Positions 49,755-57,395 of a DNA stretch of 64,000 bases are shown one piece after another. This DNA comes from Halodesulfurarchaeum sp. HSR-GB. Lineage in GTDB: Archaea; Halobacteriota; Halobacteria; Halobacteriales; Halobacteriaceae. A program made the position numbers and the translations under genes. The DNA is taken from assembly GCF_031432215.1 (NCBI RefSeq), contig NZ_JAVKGN010000001.1:372001-436000 (forward strand). Reading direction: 5' to 3'. Below the pieces are notes generated by a model. The model was not told the origin of the DNA. It saw only the letters and a list, made by a program, of their open reading frames with translations, and made no database searches. Every line of letters begins with the position of its first letter. The stretch's first letter is position 1.

Positions 49755-50210
49755 TCAGGCGTAGCGTTCCAGTGCCGGATCGTCGAGGGACTCGATGACG
49801 GCACCGGCCGTCTCGTCGAGGAGTTTTTGGCCCTCGGCCGTAATGTCCCGCCCCTCACCCTCGCGAGTCATGATCAGGCCCTCGTCCTCCAGGTCCTGGA
49901 GGATCTCGCGGATGACCTTCTGGGAGCCGTCGCTGCGCTTGCTCGGGGCGACCGCGTAGCGGTTCGAGCCGCCCTTCGTGCCGCCGTAGGCCGTCGAGAG
50001 GCTCTCGACGCCGATCGGCGCGTTCATCGCGACCTTTCGAAGGAGGCTGGCGGCCCGGCGGGCCCAGAAGTCCTCCTGCTCGGGCGGCAGTTCCCGGTTC
50101 GCACCGGTCTTCGTGTAGTCGGCCCAGTCGGGCGCCTCGATTCGGTCCGCGAGCTCCCCGGCGAGCGCGTCGATGAGCTCGTCCGCGGGGGCGTCGTAGA
50201 GAGTTGCCAT
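49755..50210 (-). CDS. rps19e: Small ribosomal subunit protein eS19
   Basis: A 151-residue archaeal/eukaryal ribosomal protein. Recognised from MATLYDAPADELIDALAGEL, RELPPEQEDFWARRAASLLRKV, and YGGTKGGSNRYAVAP. It belongs to the head of the small subunit. A separate gene, divergent from thiL with 92 bases between starts. Confidence 0.95.
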   Translation of the reverse strand: MATLYDAPADELIDALAGELADRIEAPDWADYTKTGANRELPPEQEDFWARRAASLLRKVAMNAPIGVESLSTAYGGTKGGSNRYAVAPSKRSDGSQKVIREILQDLEDEGLIMTREGEGRDITAEGQKLLDETAGAVIESLDDPALERYA

Positions 50211-50302
50211 GCCCGCGGATTCTCGATGCCGCTGTTTAAACTATTCGTTAGGCGGTCAGGCTGGACCGGGCGACTTTTTGAGTGGGCTCCCGAGGAGCGA
50301 GC

Positions 50303-51196
50303 ATGGACGAACAGGCGGCCCGGTCGATCGTCGAGGGCCTCGTGAACGCCGCGGGGGACGACGCGGCGGTCGTGGACGGCACGGTGCTCACGATCGACAT
50401 GCTCCACGAGCGGACGGACTTTCCGCCAGGGACGAGCCGCTATACGGCCGGCTGGCGATCGGTGGGCGTCTCGCTCTCGGATGTCGCTGCGATGGGCGCG
50501 AGTGCGACCGCCACCGTCGCCGCCTTCGGCGTCCCCGACTTCGAGACGGACGTCCTCGAAGCGTTTCTGGAGGGCGCACGGGACGTTTCGGCGGCCGTCG
50601 GCGCACAGTACGTCGGGGGCGATCTGGACCAGCACTCGGAGTTCACCGTGGCGACGGCCGCGATCGGAACCACCGAGCAGCCAGTCCGGCGATCAGGAGC
50701 CAGTCCAGGCGAACTGCTCTGTGTCACGGGAACACTGGGCCGGAGTGCCGCCGGCGTCCGGGCCTTCGAGTCAGGCGCGATCGGGCTCGGGAACGATCTC
50801 TTTCAGTTCACTCCCCGTGTCGAGGCCGGCCAGGCGCTCGCCGGGGTCGCGACCGCCATGATGGATGCAAGCGACGGGCTGGCTCGCTCGCTGCACCAGC
50901 TCGGGGCGGCAAGTGACGTGGGCTTTCGGGTAGATGGCGACGCGATCCCGGTCGCCGACGCCCTCGATCGGTTTCTCGCCACCGGGGAAACCGGCAGCGA
51001 GGTCGCCACGACCTACGGCGGGGACTTCGAACTCGTCTTTACGATTCCGGAAGCCGAACTCGAGGCCGTGCGATCGGCGCTCTCCGTTCCCGTCTCGGTT
51101 CTCGGCACGGTCCAGCCGGCCGAGGCCGGCATCGAACTCGACGGCGAGCCCCTCCCGGACCAGGGCTACACCCACGGCGAGTCTACAGGCCGATGA
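50303..51196 (+). CDS. thiL: Thiamine-monophosphate kinase
   Basis: A 297-residue enzyme that phosphorylates thiamine monophosphate to the active diphosphate. GDDAAVVDGTVLTID, SVGVSLSDVAAMGA, VGGDLDQHSEFTVA, and MMDASDGLARSLHQL are typical of the PurM-like fold. The start is ATG 50303. Its 3' end overlaps the convergent site-2 protease gene by 14 bases. Confidence 0.93.
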   Translation: MDEQAARSIVEGLVNAAGDDAAVVDGTVLTIDMLHERTDFPPGTSRYTAGWRSVGVSLSDVAAMGASATATVAAFGVPDFETDVLEAFLEGARDVSAAVGAQYVGGDLDQHSEFTVATAAIGTTEQPVRRSGASPGELLCVTGTLGRSAAGVRAFESGAIGLGNDLFQFTPRVEAGQALAGVATAMMDASDGLARSLHQLGAASDVGFRVDGDAIPVADALDRFLATGETGSEVATTYGGDFELVFTIPEAELEAVRSALSVPVSVLGTVQPAEAGIELDGEPLPDQGYTHGESTGR

Positions 51197-52295
51197 TCTC
51201 GATCGGGATCGGCGTGAAACAGAGCAGCCCGAGGACGAAGGTTGCCACCCCGAGAAGCTGTCGCCGGCGATCGAGCGGCGTGTCGACGACCGGCGACGCG
51301 GAGCCGATCCAAGCCGCGAGCATCGCCATGAACCCCCAGATGACCCACACCGTGACCATCTGGCCGGCGTCGGTCAGCAGGTAGAGCCCACCAGCCAGCC
51401 CGAAAAGCGACAGGGGCACAAGCGGGGCGATCCGCTCCTGGGCCGGCCCGACCATCGCCCGCAACAGATGGCCCCCGTCCAGTTGGCCCACCGGAATGAG
51501 ATTCAGGAAGGTGATGAACATCCCGACCCAGCCGCCGATGACGACGGGGTTGACGACCAGCCGGGGATCGGCATAGGAGAGTGGCTGGCCCATCGCGGCG
51601 GCGATGGCCTGCAACAGGAGCGGGTAGTTGAACTGTATCTCCACGGTCGACTCCGCGGCCATAACCCAGTCGGGGACCTGCACCGGTGGCAGTGACAGTC
51701 CGATGACGGTCACGACGACGGTCGCGACCAGGCCCGCCAGTGGGCCGGCGACCCCGATGTCGAAGAGCGCCCTTCGATTCGGGATGCGGCCCTTGACCTT
51801 GATCACTGCGCCCATCGTCCCGATGATCGACGGGAAGGGGATGAAGTAGGGGAGGGAAGCCGGCACGTCGTAGTAGCGGCTCAGCACGTAGTGACCGAGT
51901 TCGTGGGTCCCCAGCACGCCCATCACCGCGAGCGTGAACGGGAGGGCCTGCAGGATCGCCGGCGAGAACAGATCCTCGACGTAGTACCACTGCGTGCCGA
52001 CCAACAGCGTCGAGAAAACGGTCGCGACCGCGAGGATCACGTTCGTCCAGGGGACACCGTCGTCGTTCCCCTGGGGGGTCGCCACGAGCACGTACTCACC
52101 CAGGCGGCGCTCCAGGCGGACTTCGTAGCCGGCCGCCCGAAACTCGGGCCAGACGGACTCGACGAGTCGCTCCCGGTCCACCAGCGGGTCGCCGTAGTAG
52201 TGGATTCCCTCCTCGGCCTCGCTCACTTCGTACACGCGGAAGACCGAGCGCATGGCCTCGGGCGAGGGGAGCCTGTCCGGGGTGGCCGGCGGCAT
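51183..52295 (-). CDS. Site-2 protease family zinc metalloprotease
   Basis: A 370-residue membrane protease. N-terminal 90 residues are soluble (GIHYYGDPLVDRERLVES). Zinc motif THELGHYVLSRYY near residue 140 and the partner NLIPVGQLDGGHLLRA near residue 255 lie in membrane helices; about eight helices are visible. Members cut within membranes, releasing regulators or processing membrane proteins; the target is unknown. I chose the ATG at 52295 (MPPATPDRLPSPE). Confidence 0.9.
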   Translation of the reverse strand: MPPATPDRLPSPEAMRSVFRVYEVSEAEEGIHYYGDPLVDRERLVESVWPEFRAAGYEVRLERRLGEYVLVATPQGNDDGVPWTNVILAVATVFSTLLVGTQWYYVEDLFSPAILQALPFTLAVMGVLGTHELGHYVLSRYYDVPASLPYFIPFPSIIGTMGAVIKVKGRIPNRRALFDIGVAGPLAGLVATVVVTVIGLSLPPVQVPDWVMAAESTVEIQFNYPLLLQAIAAAMGQPLSYADPRLVVNPVVIGGWVGMFITFLNLIPVGQLDGGHLLRAMVGPAQERIAPLVPLSLFGLAGGLYLLTDAGQMVTVWVIWGFMAMLAAWIGSASPVVDTPLDRRRQLLGVATFVLGLLCFTPIPIEIIGL

Positions 52296-52442
52296 GGGCG
52301 GCGATTCGTATTCGAACAGTAAAACGGCGTCGCGTTCGGAGAAGCGACCCGTGCAAACGGGGCGAAACGGTGTTGGAGCGATCTGCACGTGGGATTTCCC
52401 ACGTCGAGAGTCTGGCCCGAACGGATGATTTCTGGTCGTCTC

Positions 52443-52838
52443 TCAGTAGGTCTCGACTGGGACCCCCAGTCGTTCGAAGTCCTCGACGTTCGCCGTCAGG
52501 ACGGCGTCGTCAAGAACCGAGGCCATCGCAGCGATGTACGCGTCGTTTGGACCAACGCCGGCGTGGCCGCCGGCCTGATCGTCAGCCGCCGCAAGTAGCT
52601 CCCCGGCCGTTCGAGCGATTTCCGCATCGACTGCAACCCGTGGATAGCCCAGCATGCGATTGCGCACCTCCCGACTCGTCGTGTCGCTTCGCGCTGTCCC
52701 AACACCGTAGTAGACCTCGGCGATAACTGGCGTCGGCAACCATTGCATTTCCCCGTTTTCGACGAGTGTTGTGCCCTTCGCAAACGCGCCCGGATCTTCA
52801 GCCATCAAATCGAACAGATACGAGGAGTCGATAATCAT
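52443..52838 (-). CDS. vapC: VapC-type PIN toxin (module 1)
   Basis: A 131-residue PIN-domain protein. MIIDSSYLFDLMAED carries the first acidic residue; VGPNDAYIAAMA and DAVLTANVEDFERLGV carry the later ones. VapC toxins are RNases, often cutting tRNA or rRNA. It overlaps the antitoxin gene vapB by 4 bases (ATGA), the usual antitoxin-first order. Confidence 0.88.
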   Translation of the reverse strand: MIIDSSYLFDLMAEDPGAFAKGTTLVENGEMQWLPTPVIAEVYYGVGTARSDTTSREVRNRMLGYPRVAVDAEIARTAGELLAAADDQAGGHAGVGPNDAYIAAMASVLDDAVLTANVEDFERLGVPVETY

Positions 52839-53083
52839 TCTCCCGTCTCGTTGGTTTCAAACGCGTCGCGAGCGCTTTCGAGACGGTCCCGATCACCGTT
52901 CCGGAAGCGTTCGACCGCCTCTTTGGCGTTTCTGGCTTCCACCTCCGTCAGCAACCCGGCGACATCGCCCGGGGGCGGGCCGCGAGTCATTCGGCGAAGT
53001 GTCTCTTCCATCGTCTCCCCCTCGTTCTTGTGGGCGCTCAGCCACTCGTGGTATTCCTCGGAGACGCGGATGGTTTTGACCAT
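52835..53083 (-). CDS. vapB: VapB-type antitoxin (module 1)
   Basis: An 82-residue protein. The N terminus MVKTIRVSEEYHEWLSAHKNEG resembles the ribbon-helix-helix-like region of haloarchaeal VapB antitoxins. The C-terminal half is charged and helical, the likely toxin-binding part. The start codon is preceded by an inverted AT-rich element at 53087-53102. Overlaps vapC by 4 bases. Confidence 0.85.
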   Translation of the reverse strand: MVKTIRVSEEYHEWLSAHKNEGETMEETLRRMTRGPPPGDVAGLLTEVEARNAKEAVERFRNGDRDRLESARDAFETNETGE

Positions 53084-53198
53084 AGAATATATTAGGATAT
53101 ATGGGTCGAAGAGTGTTACGGCCACCCCCAGCAGGCTCACCGAGCGCGTACGCGAGAGCGGCGAAAGGTAATTAGGACTGTATGCAGTTTGCATACAC
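53084..53198. promoter_or_regulatory. Divergent promoter/operator region of the two vapBC modules
   Basis: 115 bases shared by both toxin-antitoxin operons. On the module 2 side, TGTATGCA-GTT-TGCATACA (53179-53197) is a perfect palindrome with 8-bp arms ending one base before the ATG at 53199. On the module 1 side, ATATAT-TAGG-ATATAT (53087-53102) doubles as TATA box and inverted repeat. Both fit antitoxin-bound operators. Confidence 0.7.
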
Positions 53199-53396
53199 AT
53201 GAGCACGTCACTCCGGGTTTCCGAGGAGACGAAAGCCATCCTCGAACGGCTGAAACGGGAGGACGAAACCTTCGACGAACTGCTGGCACGGCTTGCAACG
53301 AACGAACAGCCGATCAACGTCGGTGCCTGGAGTGAGGAGCAGGCAGACCGCGCACGGGAGGCTGTGAAACGCTCCCGGGAGAGTTTCGAGCGATAA
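53199..53396 (+). CDS. vapB: VapB-type antitoxin (module 2)
   Basis: A 65-residue protein: MSTSLRVSEETKAILERLKREDETFDELLARLAT, the haloarchaeal VapB pattern with a DNA-binding N terminus, followed by an Arg-rich toxin-binding helix. The ATG follows directly on a 19-base palindrome, so the mRNA is probably leaderless and autorepressed. The stop overlaps the toxin start by one base (TAATG). Confidence 0.88.
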   Translation: MSTSLRVSEETKAILERLKREDETFDELLARLATNEQPINVGAWSEEQADRAREAVKRSRESFER

Positions 53397-53788
53397 TGTT
53401 CCTGGACTCCTCGGTCATCATCGACATGCTCGAAGGCGTTCCGGCGGTCGTCGAGTACGTCGAAGATCGCGGACAGCCCTACCTCACGTCCACACTGTGT
53501 GTGTTCGAGGTCATCAATGGCGAAGTCGGCTTCGGGGCCACGGATGTCGTCGCGATTCGCCAGGAGTTCGGTGGCGTTCGAGCGCTCGATCTCACCGAAC
53601 AGATCGCCCTGGAGGCAGGCCGGATGCAGAGCCAGTTGATGGACGACGGGGAGCGCATGGCGACTCGGGACCTCTTGATTGCCGCGACAGCCCGATCGAC
53701 GGGGGACGAACTCGTGGTCTCCGACGGGGATTTCGAAACCCAACTGCTTGCGGATCTGATGGACGTGACCTATCTGGGCGAATCGTAG
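53396..53788 (+). CDS. vapC: VapC-type PIN toxin (module 2)
   Basis: A 130-residue PIN-domain protein. MFLDSSVIIDMLEG has the first catalytic Asp, TRDLLIAATARSTGDELVVSDGDFETQ the later acids. It is complete and without frameshift. It is divergent from module 1 and unrelated in detail, so this is not a simple duplication. The gene marks the edge of the accessory segment; AT-rich DNA begins about 20 bases after its stop. Confidence 0.9.
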   Translation: MFLDSSVIIDMLEGVPAVVEYVEDRGQPYLTSTLCVFEVINGEVGFGATDVVAIRQEFGGVRALDLTEQIALEAGRMQSQLMDDGERMATRDLLIAATARSTGDELVVSDGDFETQLLADLMDVTYLGES

Positions 53789-54004
53789 TGGTGGCGACTC
53801 TTCTCGATCGTCTGAATTGTGGTGTGTCGCAGGCGGTTTCAAATGAGATTGAAGTGAAAGGTGTGAATGATTGGGCCAGCGTTTTCAGAAATTATTCAGC
53901 GGGGAATTTAGTCGAGTATTGCGCACGAAAACGGTCGTTTTCGGGCAGTCTGTACGAAATATACTTTCTTTATTACCTGAAAAGGTGGCCCGAAAGTCAA
54001 GCTA

Positions 54005-54415
54005 TTATCCTGGCACAAATTTCCCAATAGCCTTCGCAATGGATCCAATCATATCCCCGACTGAGTTAGCAATCTTGCTTCGGTGATTTCTCCGAAGTTC
54101 CAATCTGTGTCCTTTTGCACGATGAATTTCTTTTTCCGCCTCTATGGAAATCAATTTCAGTCTTAGTTTCTCTTTTGGGGTGAGCGCCTCAGTACTTAGA
54201 AAGTCATCCCCCATCCCTTCAACCTCCAATATTGGCTCGTCCAAATCAGAATCTGGGAAATTCGCCCTGAATACTTTCATTCTTGCTTCTACGCCGAACT
54301 CCTTATTATGCAGCCAGTCAATATCGCACTCTTTCAGATCCTCAAAATTGAAAATTTCCAGGAGCTGTTTCTCAAACCAATCTATCTCTTCTTTATTAGG
54401 GGTATCTTGTGCCAT
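54005..54415 (-). CDS. Orphan protein with amphipathic Gly/Ala C terminus
   Basis: A 136-residue protein I do not recognise. It begins MAQDTPNKEEIDWFEKQLLEIF, is highly charged through residue 110 (KEKLRLKLISIEAEKEIHRAKG), and ends in IANSVGDMIGSIAKAIGKFVPG, a Gly/Ala/Ile-rich amphipathic segment like those of membrane-active peptides. No signal peptide is present. The AT-rich codon use is unlike the rest of the window, indicating transfer. Its neighbour is a membrane-anchored orphan. A toxin, membrane-sensor or virus-related role is speculation. Confidence 0.6.
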   Translation of the reverse strand: MAQDTPNKEEIDWFEKQLLEIFNFEDLKECDIDWLHNKEFGVEARMKVFRANFPDSDLDEPILEVEGMGDDFLSTEALTPKEKLRLKLISIEAEKEIHRAKGHRLELRRNHRSKIANSVGDMIGSIAKAIGKFVPG

Positions 54416-54492
54416 TATTTGCCTTCCATAGTGTGGGCTGAATAAAATTGCGGGCACACGAAATTTGAAAGAGGAATTGTTTGTTACTGAGG

Positions 54493-55029
54493 TTAGGTCT
54501 GGGTAAGTGCGTCTTTTTTATCCTCGGTTAAAGAAAATTGAACTTCCTTTTCCAGTATACCGGTAGTGGAGTCAATTTGAATCGTGGCGGTGATTTCATC
54601 TGGATACTTTTCTCGTGGGGAGCCTTCGATATTATCTCCAATTCCCCGTCTTTCATTTGGATCTAGATTGTAATTTTTATCATTCGTCAAATTTTTTCGT
54701 CTGGATGTTTGATTAAACATTTCCAGCTTTTCATCCATGTCTTTAGGAATGATATTCATGTCTGAAATTGTGGTGGGTTCTCTTCCTTTATTTTCGATTT
54801 CTAATTTCACTTCATATTTCGTAGCGGATATTTTATCTTCCATTGATACTGAACCCAATAGTGTGGTATATACGGGATAATACTCGCTGTGAGATACTTC
54901 TAATATGTTTAGCTCTGCAGATCTAGCCTTCATATCCATTATTTGATAATAAATTAATACTACTGTGAACAGGGATACCAGTATTGTTAGAATATCATTC
55001 CATCTGTTAAACAACAAATCCCCAATCAT
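54493..55029 (-). CDS. Orphan single-pass membrane protein
   Basis: A 178-residue protein I do not recognise. One membrane helix at residues 13-28 (ILTILVSLFTVVLIYY) is followed by a beta-rich domain with KYEVKLEIENKGREPTTISDM, an arrangement like small immunoglobulin-like or CARDB-like domains, and a final SLTEDKKDALTQT. It is encoded in DNA with markedly low GC and many AAA, AAT and ATA codons. It lies upstream of the amphipathic orphan, same strand, 78 bases apart. Confidence 0.6.
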   Translation of the reverse strand: MIGDLLFNRWNDILTILVSLFTVVLIYYQIMDMKARSAELNILEVSHSEYYPVYTTLLGSVSMEDKISATKYEVKLEIENKGREPTTISDMNIIPKDMDEKLEMFNQTSRRKNLTNDKNYNLDPNERRGIGDNIEGSPREKYPDEITATIQIDSTTGILEKEVQFSLTEDKKDALTQT

Positions 55030-55070
55030 TCTCTTGATTAAAGTTCTATAGCTGGAAAATTACTTAAATC

Positions 55071-55418
55071 TTAGAGTCCGTAGAGACGGGATCTATCCAG
55101 TGCACGATTTATAGTGGACCTGGAAGTTTCCAATTCACTCGCGGCGGTCCGTTTTGAGATGTTGTCCTGTTTGACCATATCAAGTGTCGCGACAACCTGA
55201 TCGTAGTTCTCGGCCGGGACAAGATGCCCGGCGTCAGTTTCGAATCCGAGCAGTGGACGACCGTGATGGTAGCCGTCTTCCCGACGTCGTGAAGCGATAC
55301 CCTCTTTCGTTCGCTGCTGAGCCATCTCGGCTTCAAGCTGGGCAAAAACACCGAACAGGCGGAGGAGAGCGGCCTGGCACAGGTCGTTGCCTTCAGGCAG
55401 AAGAGGTTGTTTTCGTCA
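55071..55418 (-). pseudogene. Truncated serine-recombinase (resolvase) remnant
   Basis: The C-terminal part of a haloarchaeal resolvase-type protein remains. Reading back from the first Met, the frame is open to 55418 and gives LLPEGNDLCQAALLRLFGVFAQLEAEM-type sequence in two parts: LLPEGNDLCQAALL then FGVFAQLEAEMAQQRTKEG. These correspond to the end of the catalytic domain. GYHHGRPLLGFE and SKRTAASELETSRSTINRAL form the DNA-binding helix-turn-helix. The N-terminal catalytic serine region is missing; a stop lies just upstream. It is therefore a broken mobile-element gene. Confidence 0.8.
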
Positions 55419-55466
55419 ATAAACGGTACACAAAACAGGGCGGCGGTCAACCGTCAAGCACGCTCA

Positions 55467-55559
55467 CCGAGCGCGAAGCGCTCGGGCCGAGGAACCCCCG
55501 AAGGGGGTGACGACGGCTTTTGGTCCAGATTTTGCGAGCGACGGAGCGTTCTCCGTCGC
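55467..55559. repeat. Array of three hairpins
   Basis: CCGAGCGC-GAA-GCGCTCGG (55467-55485), CCCCC-GAA-GGGGG (55495-55507) and GCGACGGAG-CGTT-CTCCGTCGC (55538-55559). They lie between the recombinase remnant and the tRNA-Pro trailer, with GGTCCAGATTTTGC between the second and third. Such palindromes recur beside haloarchaeal resolvase genes and tRNA trailers. Confidence 0.7.
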
Positions 55560-55580
55560 GAAGTAAAAGGTGGGTATGAA

Positions 55581-55653
55581 TGGGCCGGCGCGAATTTGAA
55601 TCGCGGTTACGGCCACCCGAAGGCCGAAGGATACCAAGCTACCCCACCGGCCC
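55581..55653 (-). tRNA. tRNA-Pro (CGG)
   Basis: A 73-nt cloverleaf: acceptor GGGCCGG/CCGGCCC, anticodon stem CGGCC/GGCCG with loop TTCGGGT (anticodon CGG), T-arm CGCGA-TTCAAAT-TCGCG, discriminator A. No intron, CCA not encoded. Its 3' end faces the AT-rich accessory segment, a usual orientation for integration at a tRNA 3' end. A T-rich trailer (ACCTTTTACTT) follows. Confidence 0.95.
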
Positions 55654-55700
55654 GCATCCAAAGCGAAGGCACGACACGGGTTTAACGTTTCGAAAGCGCC

Positions 55701-56294
55701 CTAGAACGAGTAGCCGTCGGTGTCCAGATAGTTGTGCACGACCGAAATCGTGTGATCGGCGTGCAGGGCTTTGGGCCCCACGCTGACCCGGTAGTCGGCG
55801 TACTCCGCGAGAAGATCGCGCTCCTCGGCGGTGAAATCGAGGTGATCCGAGAGCACGAAGGCCGGGTTCTCCGGCGGCTCGACACTCGCGAGCGGGTCGC
55901 CGTCCTCGTGGAGCTGGACGATCGCCCCCTCACGAGCCGCGGCCTTGAGCACCGACTCGAAGCCCCGATTCGAGACGTAGATCCCCGGGGTCGATTCGAC
56001 CTCGCTGTGACCGATGGCGTCCGCCCGGGCCTCCAGAGCCTGGCGCAGCAGGCTGGCGATATTCCGCTCGTCGGGGTTCATGTAGCGGAGCTCCACCCCC
56101 TCGATCTTGATCGTGACCGTATCCGAGAGCACCAGATACACCCGCACGTTCTCCCGGATCGCATGCGAGAGGAAAAACGCCGAGTTGACACACCGGGCGA
56201 GCACGTCCAGGCGACCCGCCCCGCCCGCGAGGTCGTCAAGATCGAAATCCGGGTCCGTCGGGGCGGTGTGACCGAGGACGATGAAACGGCGCAT
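55701..56294 (-). CDS. trmY: tRNA (pseudouridine-54-N1)-methyltransferase
   Basis: A 197-residue SPOUT-class methyltransferase. [22 protein letters not shown], the knotted region [14 protein letters not shown], and the C-terminal [21 protein letters not shown] are TrmY features. It methylates pseudouridine 54 in the tRNA T-loop, which Pus10 (encoded nearby at 57396) makes. Intact and of family length. Confidence 0.93.
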   Translation of the reverse strand: MRRFIVLGHTAPTDPDFDLDDLAGGAGRLDVLARCVNSAFFLSHAIRENVRVYLVLSDTVTIKIEGVELRYMNPDERNIASLLRQALEARADAIGHSEVESTPGIYVSNRGFESVLKAAAREGAIVQLHEDGDPLASVEPPENPAFVLSDHLDFTAEERDLLAEYADYRVSVGPKALHADHTISVVHNYLDTDGYSF

Positions 56295-56314
56295 ATCCTA
56301 CCCACGAGGGCCGT

Positions 56315-57307
56315 TCACGAAGGCGTTTCGCCTCTGACGGCCTCGCGCTGCTCGGCAATGAGATCGAGTTCGGGCTCGACATCCCCGAGCACCAGCAGGG
56401 CCCAGTACCGGAGGTAGGTCTGGACCGGTACCTGGACCAGCGCCAGGGCGACGATCCCCACGATCGCGAGCGGGACGGCCAAAATACCGGCCCAGAGCGG
56501 GCCCGCAGCGATCAACACCGCCACGACTGGCAGCGCGACCGCGATGCCGATCACCGCCATGGCGATTCCCACGACGATCCCGATCCCGATCATCAGGAAA
56601 AGTCCGACGATGATGTAGACCAGAAAGTCCTTCCAGCCGGCCTTGAAGACACCCCAGAACCGCTTCCAGGCGGAAATGACACCCCGATCCTCCAGGAGCA
56701 TGATCGGGGCGACGAAGGCGGTCGTGAAGACATAGACGATCGAGCCGAGGAGCCCGAAAACCAACAAGACCGGCATCACGAGCAGCAGAACCAGAAGCGG
56801 CCCGGCCGGGGCGACACCGGCGAGGATGGGACCGAGGGTGAGCAGGAGCACGGTCCCGACGGCCAAAAGCGTGAGCAGGCCGAACACCAGGCGGAACGCG
56901 AACAGCCGCGTCCCGAGTCCCTGGTAGGATTTGACGTACTGACGGACGTGAACGGCGTCAGTACGAAGCGATTCGAGGAAGGCGAACTCGAAGGTCGCCG
57001 CGAGCCACTGGACGACGAGCAAGACGAGAAGCCCGACCAGGGCCACCAGGGCGATGATACCGAGGTTTTGTGAGAGCAGCGTCCCGAGTTGATCCATGGT
57101 GAGATCGCCACCGGGGGTCTGCCCGGGGGTAGTACCACCGTTGAAGGGCATCTGGACGTTCCCCGACGGAGCACCGCCACCGCTGGTGCCCGCGACGAAC
57201 ACCGAGAGGAGCGCCAGCCGGAGCCAGCGCCCCCACTCGATGGGGAAGAGAAAGGCACGCGACGCCCGATACGCGTCCGAAAGGTCATCGACTGCGTGGA
57301 GGGCCAT
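56315..57307 (-). CDS. Haloarchaeal multi-pass membrane protein
   Basis: A 330-residue membrane protein with about six hydrophobic segments, some very long and Val/Ile/Gly-rich (IIVGLFLMIGIGIVVGIAMAV). The N terminus MALHAVDDLSDAYRASRAFLFP resembles conserved haloarchaeal membrane families of unknown function; a Pro/Gly/Gln loop (PGQTPGGDLTMDQ) follows the first helix. No catalytic motif is visible. Starts at ATG 57307; divergent from pus10. Confidence 0.75.
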   Translation of the reverse strand: MALHAVDDLSDAYRASRAFLFPIEWGRWLRLALLSVFVAGTSGGGAPSGNVQMPFNGGTTPGQTPGGDLTMDQLGTLLSQNLGIIALVALVGLLVLLVVQWLAATFEFAFLESLRTDAVHVRQYVKSYQGLGTRLFAFRLVFGLLTLLAVGTVLLLTLGPILAGVAPAGPLLVLLLVMPVLLVFGLLGSIVYVFTTAFVAPIMLLEDRGVISAWKRFWGVFKAGWKDFLVYIIVGLFLMIGIGIVVGIAMAVIGIAVALPVVAVLIAAGPLWAGILAVPLAIVGIVALALVQVPVQTYLRYWALLVLGDVEPELDLIAEQREAVRGETPS

Positions 57308-57395
57308 CGTGTGGACCGTCAACCGGCCAACACATAGATGTATCTCTTGAAACCGGACCGAAGCATACGAACCCCTGCCTGCGTAACGGGAGAGC

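Noticed and set aside
53497-54030. Plus-strand open frame running from vapC into the AT-rich region
   Set aside because: It overlaps vapC in another frame and its later part is an unlikely sequence across the composition change, without a start or motif.
53789-55580. Direct repeat of the tRNA-Pro 3' end marking the far boundary of the island
   Set aside because: I looked for the last 20 bases of the tRNA near 53790-53900 and 52380-52440 and found no match, so no attachment-site pair is claimed.
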